From: Scatophagus argus
Lineage: Eukaryota > Chordata > Actinopteri > Scatophagidae
DNA length: 64,000 nt
NCBI RefSeq assembly: GCF_020382885.2
Contig: NC_058503.1
Location: 2,779,110 to 2,843,109, forward strand
Reading direction: 5' to 3'
Shown here: piece by piece, positions 53,853-64,000 of the stretch
How the letters are laid out: every line of letters begins with the position of its first letter
How positions within the stretch are numbered: the stretch's first letter is position 1
Translations under genes and position numbers: made by a program
The notes under the pieces: model-generated
Seen by the model: only the letters and a program-made list of their open reading frames with translations
Told to the model about the DNA's origin: nothing
Database searches by the model: none

Positions 53853-55035
53853 CAAGACAAGACAACTTTATTTGTATAGCCCATTTTTACAAGCAGTTTG
53901 TCTCAAAGGGCTAAACATAACATTAGCAACATCCTCTGCCCTTCGACCCTCACATCGACTAAGGAAAAACTCCCAGAAAAACCAGGAAGAAAAATGGAAG
54001 AAACCTCAGGGTGAGCAACAGAGGAGGGATCCCTCACCCAGGACGGGCAGACGTGCAATGGATTTTGTACAGGCAGGAAAGCAGTTAACAACATGAGAAC
54101 GACATTACTAAAAAAAAAATCTCAACTCAATTTTTTAAATTTTCATGTGATTCATCTGTTTAGTTTCACTTTTGACCACCACCTCGATATGATTTTAATA
54201 TGATTTCACAAGACTGAAATTATAATATTGAAATTATAATGAACTGCTGTATCATTCACGTATTTTTTATGTGCTGTTGAAAATCACTATCCTATCAATT
54301 CTATCCAGTTCAATTTCGGTCCGCAAGGGAGAACCACCCCGCCGACAGTCGGTGCACAGAAGAATGAGGTAGATGTGAAGATGGAGATCTGGATGGAGAG
54401 ATACCTGCAGAAAGATATATATAGAGGGCTATATTCTACTTTTATGAATTCTGGGAACTGCAAGTAAACCTGCGCTCTGTGATCTGAGTGTTCTATTGGG
54501 AATATATGGGACTATTAGATCCTGCAGGTATGATGGGGCTAGTCCATTTAGGGCCTTACATGTAAGTAGGAGAATTTTAAAGTCTATTCTGAATTTTTCC
54601 GGAAGCCAGTGAAGAGAAGAGAGAGAGAGAGATTCCTGTTAAAACTCTAGCTGCTGCATTCTGGATCAGCTGCAGGCTATTAATAGAGTAATTTGGACAT
54701 CCTGACAATAGTGAGTTGCAGTAGTCCAGCCTAGAAGTAACGAAAGCATGGACAAGTTTTTCAGCATCACTCTGAGAGAGGACACTCCTAATCTTAGCAA
54801 TATTGCGCAGGTGAAAGAAGGCGGTCTTAGAGATCTGCTTAATGTGATGAATAAATGACACGTCCTGATCAAAGATAACGCCGAGGTTCCTCGCAGTCGT
54901 ACTGGAGGCCAAAGTAATGCTGTCCAGAGAGACAATATTATCAGCTATTCTAGTTCTAAGATGTTTGGGGCCTAGAACAATGACCTCAGTTTTGTCTGAG
55001 TTTAATAATAAAAAATTGGAGGTCATCCAGTCTGG
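53853..55035 (-). mobile_element. L2-type LINE 3' half (minus)
   Basis: Minus strand from 55026: FLLLNSDKTEVIVLGPKHL, SITLASSTTARNLGVIFDQD, SFIHHIKQISKTAFFHLRNI, AEKLVHAFVTSRLDYCNSLL and LQLIQNAAARVLTG, the L2 thumb and C-terminal part, then 3' untranslated sequence to the terminus GGGCTATACAAATAAAGTTG at about 53880-53855. The frame breaks near 54620. It is 5'-truncated; the C-terminal text matches the L2 at 26.9-27.2 kb. Confidence 0.75.
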
Positions 55036-55065
55036 CTAACGGCTCTGTTTCTTCAGGCTTTAAGG

Positions 55066-58000
55066 ATAATCAGAATCAGAAAGACTTTATTGCCATTGTA
55101 AGTGAAGAGGTTTCACATTACTAGGAATTTGTCTTGGTGATTGGTGCATACATAGAACGTAACAAGTAACATATAATAGAAGAATAAAATAAGGTAACAC
55201 AAAATAAAATAAGATAAGTAAAATAAATATGTTTCTGAAGGTAGTCTAAAAGTGAGGTAGTGCAGGGTGGAGTATAGTGCAAGTGGGTGAAAAACAGTGC
55301 AAATGAACAGCAGGTGGATAATGACATGAGCAAAAATCAGTTACTAAAGTGCAGGACAGCATGTTAGTTAGGTGGTGTTGAACAGTCCAACAGCAGAGGG
55401 AAAGAAGCTGTTCTTGTGGCGTGAGGTTTTGGTCTGAATGGACCGTAACCTCCTGCCTGAAGGGAGTTTCTCAAAGAGTCCATGTCCAGGGTGAGAAGGG
55501 TCAGCTGTGATCCGACCTGCACGCCTCAGAGTCCTGGAGGTGTACAGGTCTCGGAGAGATGGAAGGCTGCAGCCGATCACCTACTCAGCAGAGCGCACAG
55601 CACGCTGCAGTCTGTGCTTGTCCCTGGCGGTGGCCCCAGCGTACCACATGGTGATGGAGGAGGTGAGGATGGACTCAATGATGACCGTGTAGAACTGAAC
55701 CATCATCTTGGTTGGCACCTTGAGTTTCCTCAGCTGCCGCAGGAAGAACATCCTCTGCTGTATGAGGGAGCTGATGGTGAGGTCTCGGGTGATGGTGGTA
55801 CCCAGGAAGCGGAAGGAGTCCACCATGGTGACGGGGGTGTCTGTCAGGGTGAGGGGGAGCGATGGAGCTGGCACTTTCCGAAAGTCAATGATCATCTCCA
55901 CTGTCTTCTGGACGTTCAGCTCCAGGTGGTTGTTGCCGCATCAGGACACCAGACGGTCCACCTCCCTCCTGTAGGCGGACTCATCCCCGTCCGAGATGAG
56001 ACCAATGAGGGTGGTGTCGTCTGCAAACTTAATCAGCTTGACAGACTGGTGGCTGGAGGTGCAGCAGTTGGTGTAGAGGGAGAAGAGCAAAGGGGAAAGT
56101 ACACAGCCCTGGGAGGTACCGGTGCTGATGGTGCGGGTGTCCGAGACATTCTTCCCCAGCCTCACATGCTGTTTCCTGTCTGTCAGGAAGTCAGTGATCC
56201 ACCGGCAGATGGGATCAGGCACGTTCAGCAGGGACAGCTTGCCTTGGAGGAGAGCTGGGCGGATCGTATTGAAGGCAGAGCTGAAGTCCACAAACAAGAT
56301 CCTAACGTAGGTTCCCGGGGAGTCCAGTTGCCGCAGGATGAAGTGTAGAGTCAGGTTGACTGCATCGTCTACAGACCTGTTGGCTCTGTAGGCAAACTGC
56401 AGGGAGTCCAGGAGGGGGGTTGTGATGGACTTAAGGTGGGACAGAACCAGGCGCTCAAATGACTTCATGACTACAGATGTCAGTGCCACAGGTCTGTAGT
56501 CATTAAGTCCAGTGATCCTCGGCTACTTGGGGACTGGAACTATGGTGGAGGCTTTGAAGCAGACTGGCACATGGCATGACTCCAGAGAGGTGTTGAAAAT
56601 GTCTGTGAAAACTGGAGTCAGCTCGTCCGCACAGTGTCTCAGGGTGGAGGGGGACGCACCGTCTGGTCCAGGAGCCTTGTGAGGGTTCATTTTCCTGAAC
56701 AGCTTGTTAACATCCTCCTCCTGGATAAAGAGGGCTGTGGTGGAGGAGGAGGGGTCCGAGGTGGATATTGGTGGAATGACTTCAGGGGTGTGGGGGGTGT
56801 GAATGGCCGTGTTGATGGGGTGAGTGGGGGTGTCAGGGCCGGCAGATAGTCCATCAAAGCGACAGTAGAACTTGTTCAGACTGTTGGCTAGTCGCAGGTC
56901 GTCAGTAGAGTGGGGGGCTTTGGGCTTCTAGTTGGTGATTTGCTTAAGCCCTTTCCACACAGAGGTCGAGTCATTAGCTGAGAATTGCTGTTGAATTTTC
57001 TCAGAGTACAGTGATTTAGCACTTCTCACCTCCTTGCTAAACCTGTACTTGGCCTCTATGTAGCTGTCTCTATCCAAGTGTCTCTATCAAAGTGTTACCC
57101 CAACAACAAGCCGTGGGTAACCAAGGACATCAAAGCCATCCTCAACAACAAGAAGAGGGCTTTCAGAGCAGGCAATAGGGAGGAGGTGAGAGCTATTCAG
57201 CGCACCCTGAGAATAAAGATCAGGGAGGCAAAGGAGAGGTACCGGAGGAAGCTGGAGTGGAAACTTCAGCAGAACAACACGAGAGAGGTGTGGAGTGGCA
57301 TGAGGACCATCACAGGTTACGGGCCAAACTGCGGAGGAGTTGATGGCGGTGTGGAATGGGCGAATGAGCTGAATCAGTTTTTTAACAGATTCGACACAGG
57401 GACCCCAATTCACGCTTCAAACGACTCCTCAGCAGTACGGTTGCAGCAACCAGCCACTCCAGCCTCTCTCCCTCCCCCCACATTCCATCTGGATGGCCTC
57501 GCTCACACCTCGTCCCCAGAAGTCTTGGTGGACCACTCTCACCTGGGTACCACATGCACCCCAACGATGACCTTCACAGCTGACCAGGTGAGAAGACAGC
57601 TGCAGAGACTCCGTGCAGGCAAAGCTGCAGACCCAGATGGTGTGAGCCCCAGGGTCCTGAAAGCCTGTGCCCCCCAGCTAAGCGGAGTACTTCATCATGT
57701 CTTCAACCTGAGTCTGAGTCTTCAGAGGGTCCCCGTGGTGTGGAAGACGTCATGCCTCGTTCCTGTCCCGAAGACGCCGCGTCCCAGCGACCCCAAGGAC
57801 TACAGGCCTGTGGCCCTGACGTCACAAATCATGAAGACCCTGGAAAGACTCGTCCTGGAACAGCTCCGGCCCATGGTCCAACCACTTCAGGATCCCCTTC
57901 AGTTCGCCTACCAGCCCCGCCTTGGAGTGGACGATGCCATCATCTACCTGCTGAACAGAGTCTACACTCACCTAGACAAGCCGGCAAGCACTGTGAGAAT

Positions 58001-59580
58001 CACGTTCTTCGATTTCTCGAGTGCGTTTGACACCATCAGGCCGGCTCTGCTGGCTGAGAAGCTGACAGCGATGCAGGTGGATGCCCCACTGGTGTCCTGG
58101 ATCGCAGACTATCTGACGGGCAGACCGCAGAACGTACGCCTGAAGTGCTGCCTGTCAGATGAAGTGATCAGCAACACCGGGGCTCCACAGGGGACTGTCC
58201 TCTCTCCCTTCCTCTTCACGATCTACACCACAGACTTTACGCACTGCACAGAGACCTGCCATCTTCAGAAATTTTCTGATGACTCTGCAGTGGTTGGGTG
58301 TATTACTGGGGGGGATGAGAGAGAGTACAGGACGGTAGTGGACAACTTTGTCACATGGAGCGGGAAAAACCACCTACAGCTCAATGTGACAAAGACCAAG
58401 GAACTGGTGGTGGACCTGAGGAGGACTAAGGCTCCAGTGACCCCTATCAACATCAAAGGGGACACTGTGGAGGTGGTGGAGGAGTACAAATACCTGGGGG
58501 TGTACTTAGACCACAAACTGGACTGGTGCAAGAACGTGGACATGGTCTACAGAAAGGGCCAGAGCCGCCTCTATTTTCTGAGGGAGCTGAGGTCCTTCAA
58601 CATCTGCAGGACGATGCTGAGGATGTTCTACGAGTCGGTGGTGTCCAGTGCCATCACATATGCTGTTGTCTGCTGGGGCAGCTGCCTGAGGGTGAGGGAC
58701 ACTAACAGACTCAATAGAATCATCAAGAAGGCCAGCCATGTTGTGGGAGAGGAACTGGACTCTCTGACAGTGGTGTCTGAGAGGAGGATGTTGTCCAAAA
58801 TAAGGACGATACTGGACTTTCCCTCTCACCCTCTCCACAATGTGCTGATCGGCTACAGGAGCTCGTTCAGCAACAGACTCATACTGCCACGATGCACCAC
58901 AGAGCGACACAGGAAATCATTCCTGCCTGTCGCCATCAAACTGCTCAGCACTGTGACGGACACACTCACTTGTATATACAATGTACATATTGGCTCTTTT
59001 ACACATTGTACATACCTGTATTTTTAAATTTTCTTAAAAAATTTTGAATACAGTTTTTGTAAATACCTGTACTTGAGATTTTAGTTTTTTGTTTATCCTA
59101 TTTTTATACTCTGCACTTTTCTCCTTTCTTGGTCGGGAATACTGCATGTGGAATGTCTGTAAAAACAAGAATTTCCCTCCAGGGATTAATAAAGGAATTC
59201 TGATTCTGATTCTGATTCTGATATCCCCACTCCTGAAAGCAGACTCCTTCTCTAGCCTCAGCTGTCTGAGTTTAGCTGTGAACCAGGGTTTGTCATTGTT
59301 ATAACTCACCCTGGTGCGTGTTGGCACAATACTGTCCTCACAGTACTGGATATATGAGGTTACAGTATCTGTATACTCATCAAGACTATCCGTAGGAGCC
59401 CTAAACACGTCCCAGTCCGTTGAATCCAAACAGAAACGAAGCTCCTCCACAGCCTGGCTGGTCCACCTTTTAGATGTACTCACCACAGGTTTGGCGAGCT
59501 TCAGCCTCTGTCTGTATGTGGGGATCAGGTGGACCATGACATGGTCAGATAGACCAAGAGCGGCACGGGGCACTTCTAAT
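55066..59580 (-). mobile_element. Older CR1/Rex1-like LINE (element A), split by element B
   Basis: Minus strand, two parts: 59580-59218 and 57077-55066. The first encodes [37 protein letters not shown] and NDKPWFTAKLRQLRLEKESA FRSGD; the second resumes DRDSYIEAKYRFSKEV and continues with DYRPVALTSVVMKSFERLVL, LQFAYRANRSVDDAVNL, FVDFSSAFNTIRPALLQ, TSQGCVLSPLLFSLYTN, LIKFADDTTLIGLIS (FADD box), VDSFRFLGTTITRDL and RHKNSFFPSAVGLFNTT. The 3' tail (55365-55066) ends AATAAAGTCTTTCTGATTCT. A stop lies in VPVPK*PR (about 56523). It is 5'-truncated, lacking most of the endonuclease. Moderately decayed. Confidence 0.8.
57078..59217 (+). mobile_element. Younger CR1/Rex1-like LINE (element B), 649-codon open frame
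   Basis: Plus strand; one uninterrupted frame to the stop at 59025-59027. Order: NNKPWVTKDIKAILNNKKRA, FTADQVRRQLQRLRAGKAAD, PDGVSPRVLKACA, DYRPVALTSQIMKTLERLVL, LQFAYQPRLGVDDAIIYLLN, FFDFSSAFDTIRPALLAEKL, GAPQGTVLSPFLFTIYT, LQKFSDDSAVVGCITGGDE (the F/YADD box reads FSDD), LVVDLRRTKAPVTPI, YKYLGVYLDHKLDWC and a C-terminal FLPVAIKLLS. It ends in (TTCTGA)n tandem repeats at 59197-59222. The 5' part with the endonuclease is missing, so it is dead on arrival, but the open frame shows a recent insertion. It lies inside element A in opposite orientation. Confidence 0.85.
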
Positions 59581-60200
59581 CTTCACACGATTGAAGATTA
59601 TAGGGAGAGGTCCTCAAAAGAATCACCCATGAAACTGCAAACACATGCACACAAAATCAAGAAAAAAAGGGGGGGGGGGATCATGAAGAGCGCACCACCA
59701 CCATGAATTAACTGCCGCAGGGAGCCTGCAACATCTGGCAACAAAAGAAACAAAAGTTAATAAAACAAGCCCAAAAGTTCAACAGAACTGGTGTGAACTC
59801 AGCAAACATTTATCTAAATAAAGAAAAAGGAAAGAAAAGGGGAAAACATTTTAATAAACTCATCAATGCAATAAAAGGAAACCAGCACAGTTACAAGAAA
59901 AAGAGCAACAGCTACAGAAAACAGCGTAACAGCACCGGGGCCCGTATCGGTTGGTGTGGGCACTATGCAGTCACAAAACAGCCGGTGCCACGCTCAAGTG
60001 GACAAAATGGACAAAAGTGGTGGGCATTTCAGTCACGCCAGCCGCCGGAGAACTGAGAGGCAGAGCCGCTGGACGACGGACAATCATGGACTTATCGTCG
60101 AGACCTGTTCTTATTGGAAACTGTTGTGCATTGGTGCTATATAAACAAATTGAATTGAAATCAAACTGAATACGTGAGACACATTCAAACTATTACACAT
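59581..60200. other. Intergenic with an L2 3' terminus
   Basis: A poly-G run lies near 59669. About 59935-60165 ends in GTGCATTGGTGCTATATAAA followed by CAAATTGAATTGAA, the L2 3' terminus. No gene recognised. Confidence 0.5.
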
Positions 60201-60259
60201 GGTCTTGTTTCTTTATAACATGGGCTTAGTAATGTAACAAAGTAATTATTCCAAATTAT

Positions 60260-62520
60260 AGGCTCAGTATAATAAAAGGAGGATTAGTGAATTACATCCT
60301 CTTTTATGTTTTATGCAGCATCTCAAGTTTTTTGGAACTGGGGCTGAATATATTTGAAGACCATGCCAACAAATCCACCAGCAGTTCACCTTTGATTCAT
60401 GGAGGGTCACATACTTAGAAAACAAAATCTGCTCTTTATTTACGTGTTAAAATATTCTAACCAAGGTTCTGCCCTAGAAAAAAGCTTAATAAAGAGCACA
60501 CATTTTTGCCAAGTTGTTTACTTTTTCCTTTGTTCCTTAAGCACTAAATTGACATATCTACAGTATCTTGGTGTCACAGGAGTTAGGCCGCAGAATCTGC
60601 AGTGTAACAATGAGTTTCACAGATCTCCTAAACCAGGGGTAGAAAAAAGCATAGACCACTGGATTGAGACAGGAGTTACAATAAAGTAGCCAGACCCCAA
60701 AAACTGAAAATGCCACACTGCTTGTGAAGTCCTGGCCTGCAAAAGACGGATAAAAATAAGGACAGAAGCATATCAGAAATACAACAACAATAATACCAAG
60801 AGTTTTGGCTGCTTTTCTCTCAGACTTCTTAGCAGTCACACTAACTGAACCCTGCAGTGTAACTCCTGTAACATGAGACCTCATGGCTCAAGCCTGAGAC
60901 ACAGCCACCACAAATACTCTCATGTACAGAATTATGATGACAGCAATGGGGCCAACAAAGGTCAACATGACATCAACAGCTCCACTTATGAAATTAATAA
61001 CAACTACACACTCTCCGTAACAGGAATTATATTTATCTGGTTGTGTCAGGAAGTCCATCAGTATCACACCATTATAGAACACAGAACAGCCCCAGCACAA
61101 ACAAACACAGATTTTAATTCTTTTCTGAGTGACTTTAGTGGGATAACATAAAGGGTCACAAATGGCTACGTATCGATCTACTGATATGAGCACCATGTTT
61201 CCTACTGAGGCAGAGGTAAGGATAGAAGAGGCATAGTAAAACAGTCCACATATCAAGCTCCCCCAAAACCAGCATCCCCCTATCAAGAGGATTTGAATCG
61301 GCATCAACAGGAGGCCAACGAGGAAGTCTGAGACAGCCAGCGAGAGGAGGAGGAGGTTGGTGGGTGTGTGGAGTTGCCTGGAGAAAAAGAATATAATCAC
61401 TTAACATGTAATTATAACACTTATCATAAAAAGAAAAGTCAGAAAAATATTCTCATCTGTACAAGTATGAATATCACACTTGTTATAAAGAACATGGCAT
61501 AACATTTTTAAGCAGCTAGGATGTGCTTATCACAATCCTGGACACAACAATAGATGTAGTATCAGTTTTGTATACCACTGCATGTGTGTTTGTTAGAGAG
61601 TATGCAGTTAGCTTGAATTCCAACATTCATATCATCAGTATATTCATTGATGTTCTCAGTTATTCCTAGCTGTAGTAGAAATACTACTAGTCATGCAATT
61701 AAAGTATGTTAAAAGCTAAATGCAGTACATGTAAACTATACAAAACTCAGGAAGTTATTTTGTTCATAAAATGCCTTAACACGGTAATATCACCCAAAAA
61801 ACAATTCTTGTAAAAATAACTGCTTTATAATCGGTAAAAATATTTTAGGTTATTAGTATGAGTTTATTTTTATGCCTGAAGTGGAAGATAGAGATGATGA
61901 CCAGCAAGTTGAGAACCACAGTGAGCAAAGAGATGCAATAGAGCAGGATGTAAAGGTATATGGTCTCTGCATGTTGCTGCACTGGCTTCCTGCAGGAGAT
62001 GTTGAATAGCTGTGGAAAGCAGACTTCAGCTTCTTCCAGGGTCTCCATAATCAGACAAAGAAAAGGAGATGAGAAGCTGATGAGCTCTCACCGTTTTCTG
62101 GCAAAAGTTCCTGTGTCATGTAGCTATTATTTATCTAGCTCCTCCTCCCTTTCCTGCAACTAAAAAACTGTGCTGATTCCATGATACAATGAACCTGCCT
62201 TCTGATGATAATGCAATCTTCCTTGTGGTTTGGACTTGGATTCCTCAGATGTTGTACTTTTAATTCTACCAAAAGAGAAGCAACAAAAAATGAAATGAAG
62301 AAAGAACACTTATTACATCGTCAGCCAATATCCAGTCATATCCTCAAATTCTCAGTAGTCTACTTGTGTGGGGCGAGAGCCCAAAAATAACTGACATTGT
62401 CTTATATGAAAGTCCTCTACAGATCAATTGCCGTTTATTCATTGATTGATGTCTGTATATTTATTAGCAAATTAGGGAAGCCAAATGTAACACCAAAATT
62501 TTAATGTGATAACCTGAACC
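60260..62520 (-). repeat. Segmental duplicate carrying TAAR-I (partner: about 50450-53105)
   Basis: The whole unit from 3' flank through gene to 5' flank is co-linear with the TAAR-H unit. Coding parts are nearly identical; the intron and flanks carry indels. The intron here is 498 bp against 336 bp, and its extra part matches the sequence kept at 48.0-48.35 kb. Confidence 0.85.
60558..62048 (-). pseudogene. TAAR-I: recent TAAR-H duplicate with one nonsense codon
   Basis: Minus strand. Exon 1 is 62048-61876 and exon 2 is 61377-60558, intron 498 bp. It is otherwise full length (330 codons) and very close to TAAR-H. Codon 221, in the QARAMRSH motif after TM5, is TGA (60890-60888) where H has CGA, a typical CpG transition; the product would stop at 220 residues without TM6 and TM7. 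The donor is AG|GC (AG|GTATAA in H has become AG|GCATAA). Position 3.32 is Ser108, 5.42 Asp193. The rest of exon 2 still keeps SERKAAKTLG and NSCLNPVVYAFFYPWF, so inactivation is young, or the stop is a segregating allele or sequencing error. Confidence 0.9.
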
Positions 62521-63551
62521 CTGAGCACTGTTCTTGAGAAAAAAAGAAATCATCAGCCATCTTGGAATTTGGTTTTAGTGGCCCTAATGAAAGCCACCTC
62601 TAGTTGTGTGGCATTTTCCAGTTTAAGGCATATGTTCTACATATCCTGTCATTGCTGCAATTGCATGCTAGGCTCAATGGGCAGGCTGCATCTGCTGGAA
62701 GCTGAGCATCTGCTCTTTCCAGCTACATTGGCCTCAAGATTGTGTATCTGAGCCAGATTAGACAGACAGTAAAACTGTATTTTTGAAAATGTTAGGGTTA
62801 GACAGAATAGGTCCAGCTTAGCTGATGAGCAAGACCGACATCTCTGGACATCTAGCCTATAACAGCAGAGTATTGGCCTCGACCACAATTGCAGAGTAAC
62901 ATTCATAAGATTGTACAATGTACAAGTTGTACAATTTATGAACATGCAAAAAGCACATGTCAGCAGTAAACCACTCTTCTCCCAATACTACACAGGGAAA
63001 AGGGAAACCAGCAATTAACTTGACAAAGCACACTCTAATCCACTTTGTCTGCTCAGAGCTAAAGGCCTCTTACGGTGCTTTTCCACAGGTGAGGTTGCCC
63101 TGTGTGAATCCTCATTGTACTGTCATGCAGATAACACAGTGGGTACATAGTACTACTCAGCAGCTACCCGCAGCCAATCTCCTTGGTGAGGTAGCGAAGG
63201 AATAGCAGAGTCGACTTGGTGGAAGCAGAGTAGTTCCTTCTCTATTTTAGAAGGATGTAGAGCAAGTTGGCTACTTCTCTTCAGCGACTATGACCATAGT
63301 CTTCGTCACATGGGATGAAGCCCTTTTGTAAAATGTAGTTGTTAAAGAGGTTTTTACTGGAAAAAGAACCAGTGTTCACAGTGGATACTAAGCCTAAGCA
63401 ATATGAGGCAGTCTCTGCATTGTATCACCTTGGCTAGCATCATGGTGCTTGCCTGTATCAGAGACACTAAAATCCCGAAATCAAATGAAAATAATCACCA
63501 CAAAAAATGATAAATGTTTTATTCTCCAGGACTTTTTGAAGGTGGGGTGGG
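62521..63551. other. Intergenic, no gene recognised
   Basis: Open frames up to 98 codons without recognisable domains. Nothing else identified. Confidence 0.45.
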
Positions 63552-63912
63552 GGTGGCACATAGGTGTGGTGGTTAGTACTGTCGCCCAAAGCAAGAAGGT
63601 TCCAGGTTCAAATCCTGGTCTGGCTGTTCAATGTTGAGTTTGCATGTCCTGCCTTTGCCTGCATGGGATTTCTCTTGGTACTCCAGCTTCCTCCCACACT
63701 CCCAAAAACATGCTCATTAGGTTAACTGGCCACTAGACATTGTACCTAGGTGTGAGTGTGTGGCATTGTCTTGTTGTTTGTTTGTCAGCTTTGTATTTGA
63801 CTAGCAACCAGTCCAGGATGTAACCTGCCTCTCACCCATAGTCTGCTGGGATAGGCTCCAGCCCCCCTTATGACCCTGACAGATAAGCAGTATAGAAAAT
63901 GGATGGATGGAT
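63552..63912 (+). mobile_element. tRNA-like SINE with (GATG)n tail, copy 3 (old)
   Basis: GTGGTGGTTAGTACTGTCGC and GGTTCAAATCCTGGTCTGG correspond to the head of copies 1 and 2; the tail is GATGGATGGATGGAT. It is clearly more diverged than the other two, with no obvious target duplication. Confidence 0.75.
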
Positions 63913-64000
63913 GGATCCAGTGTTGAGGGTGAGGGGGGATGAGCTATGGGTGCCCACGCGTACCACCTGTTGTCTTCCGGTAAGGAAGCTGTGGATCCAC
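63913..64000 (-). mobile_element. LINE reverse-transcriptase fragment running off the window
   Basis: Minus strand: WIHSFLTGRQQVVRVGTHSS followed by SPLTLNTGS, the finger/palm region of a CR1/Rex1-like LINE (compare WITDFLTDRKQHVRLGKNVS in element A). Continues beyond base 64000. Confidence 0.65.

Noticed and set aside
55482-56348. 288-codon plus-strand open frame
   Set aside because: Antisense of the LINE element A reverse transcriptase; composition bias keeps the reverse frame open.

Overview
This is vertebrate nuclear DNA, almost certainly from a teleost fish. It is AT-rich, intron-bearing and full of microsatellites. Its repeats are typical of fish: L2, CR1/Rex1-like and RTE-like LINEs, tRNA-derived SINEs ending in (GATG)n, Tc1, hAT and piggyBac-type DNA transposons. 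The species cannot be fixed from the sequence alone.

The backbone is a tandem cluster of trace amine-associated receptors (TAARs), olfactory class-A GPCRs for amines. I label them TAAR-A to TAAR-I. A (4.7-5.9 kb, +), B (9.3-10.4, +), C (12.9-14.1, -), D (18.8-20.0, +), E (22.2-23.4, +), F (33.1-34.3, +), G (43.2-44.4, +) and H (51.3-52.6, -) look whole. I (60.6-62.0, -) is a very recent duplicate of H with one nonsense codon. Two older relics lie at 41.4 kb (+) and 46.8-48.4 kb (-). Every gene has the same two-exon layout: a ~173-nt first exon (N-terminus plus TM1), a phase-2 intron of 163-498 bp in intracellular loop 1 (HF[R/K]|QLHTPTN), and an ~815-nt second exon. A, B and I have GC rather than GT donors. 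All keep Asp at the 5.42 position. A, C, H and I have lost the classical amine-binding Asp3.32, while B, D, E, F and G keep both acids. All lack Trp6.48.

Between the receptors lie: a SCAN/zinc-knuckle retroelement fossil at the left edge (1-332); RTE-like LINE pieces (3.0-3.6 and 15.5-18.6 kb); Tc1 pieces (15.1 and 35.1 kb); a piggyBac-type MITE with TTAA duplications (23.7-24.3 kb), whose empty site is preserved beside the paralogous gene; a hAT element nested in an L2 LINE (24.9-27.2 kb); a 300-bp-armed inverted repeat (28.9-29.8 kb); and a LINE graveyard between H and I (53.3-59.6 kb) where a fresh LINE with a 649-codon open frame sits inside an older one.

The only non-TAAR host gene I recognise is a broken HIPK-like protein kinase on the minus strand (37.5-39.0 kb), carrying a SINE at a splice acceptor and a triplet repeat in its catalytic loop. 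Several intergenic blocks are duplicated within the window (1.0-1.8 with 31.0-31.8; 3.6-3.9 with 36.5-36.7; 18.6-20.5 with 22.0-23.7; 50.4-53.1 with 60.3-62.5), so the cluster grew by segmental duplication. I see no novel molecular system. The most interesting biology is the receptor family's intron structure, its changed binding-site residues and its ongoing birth and death.
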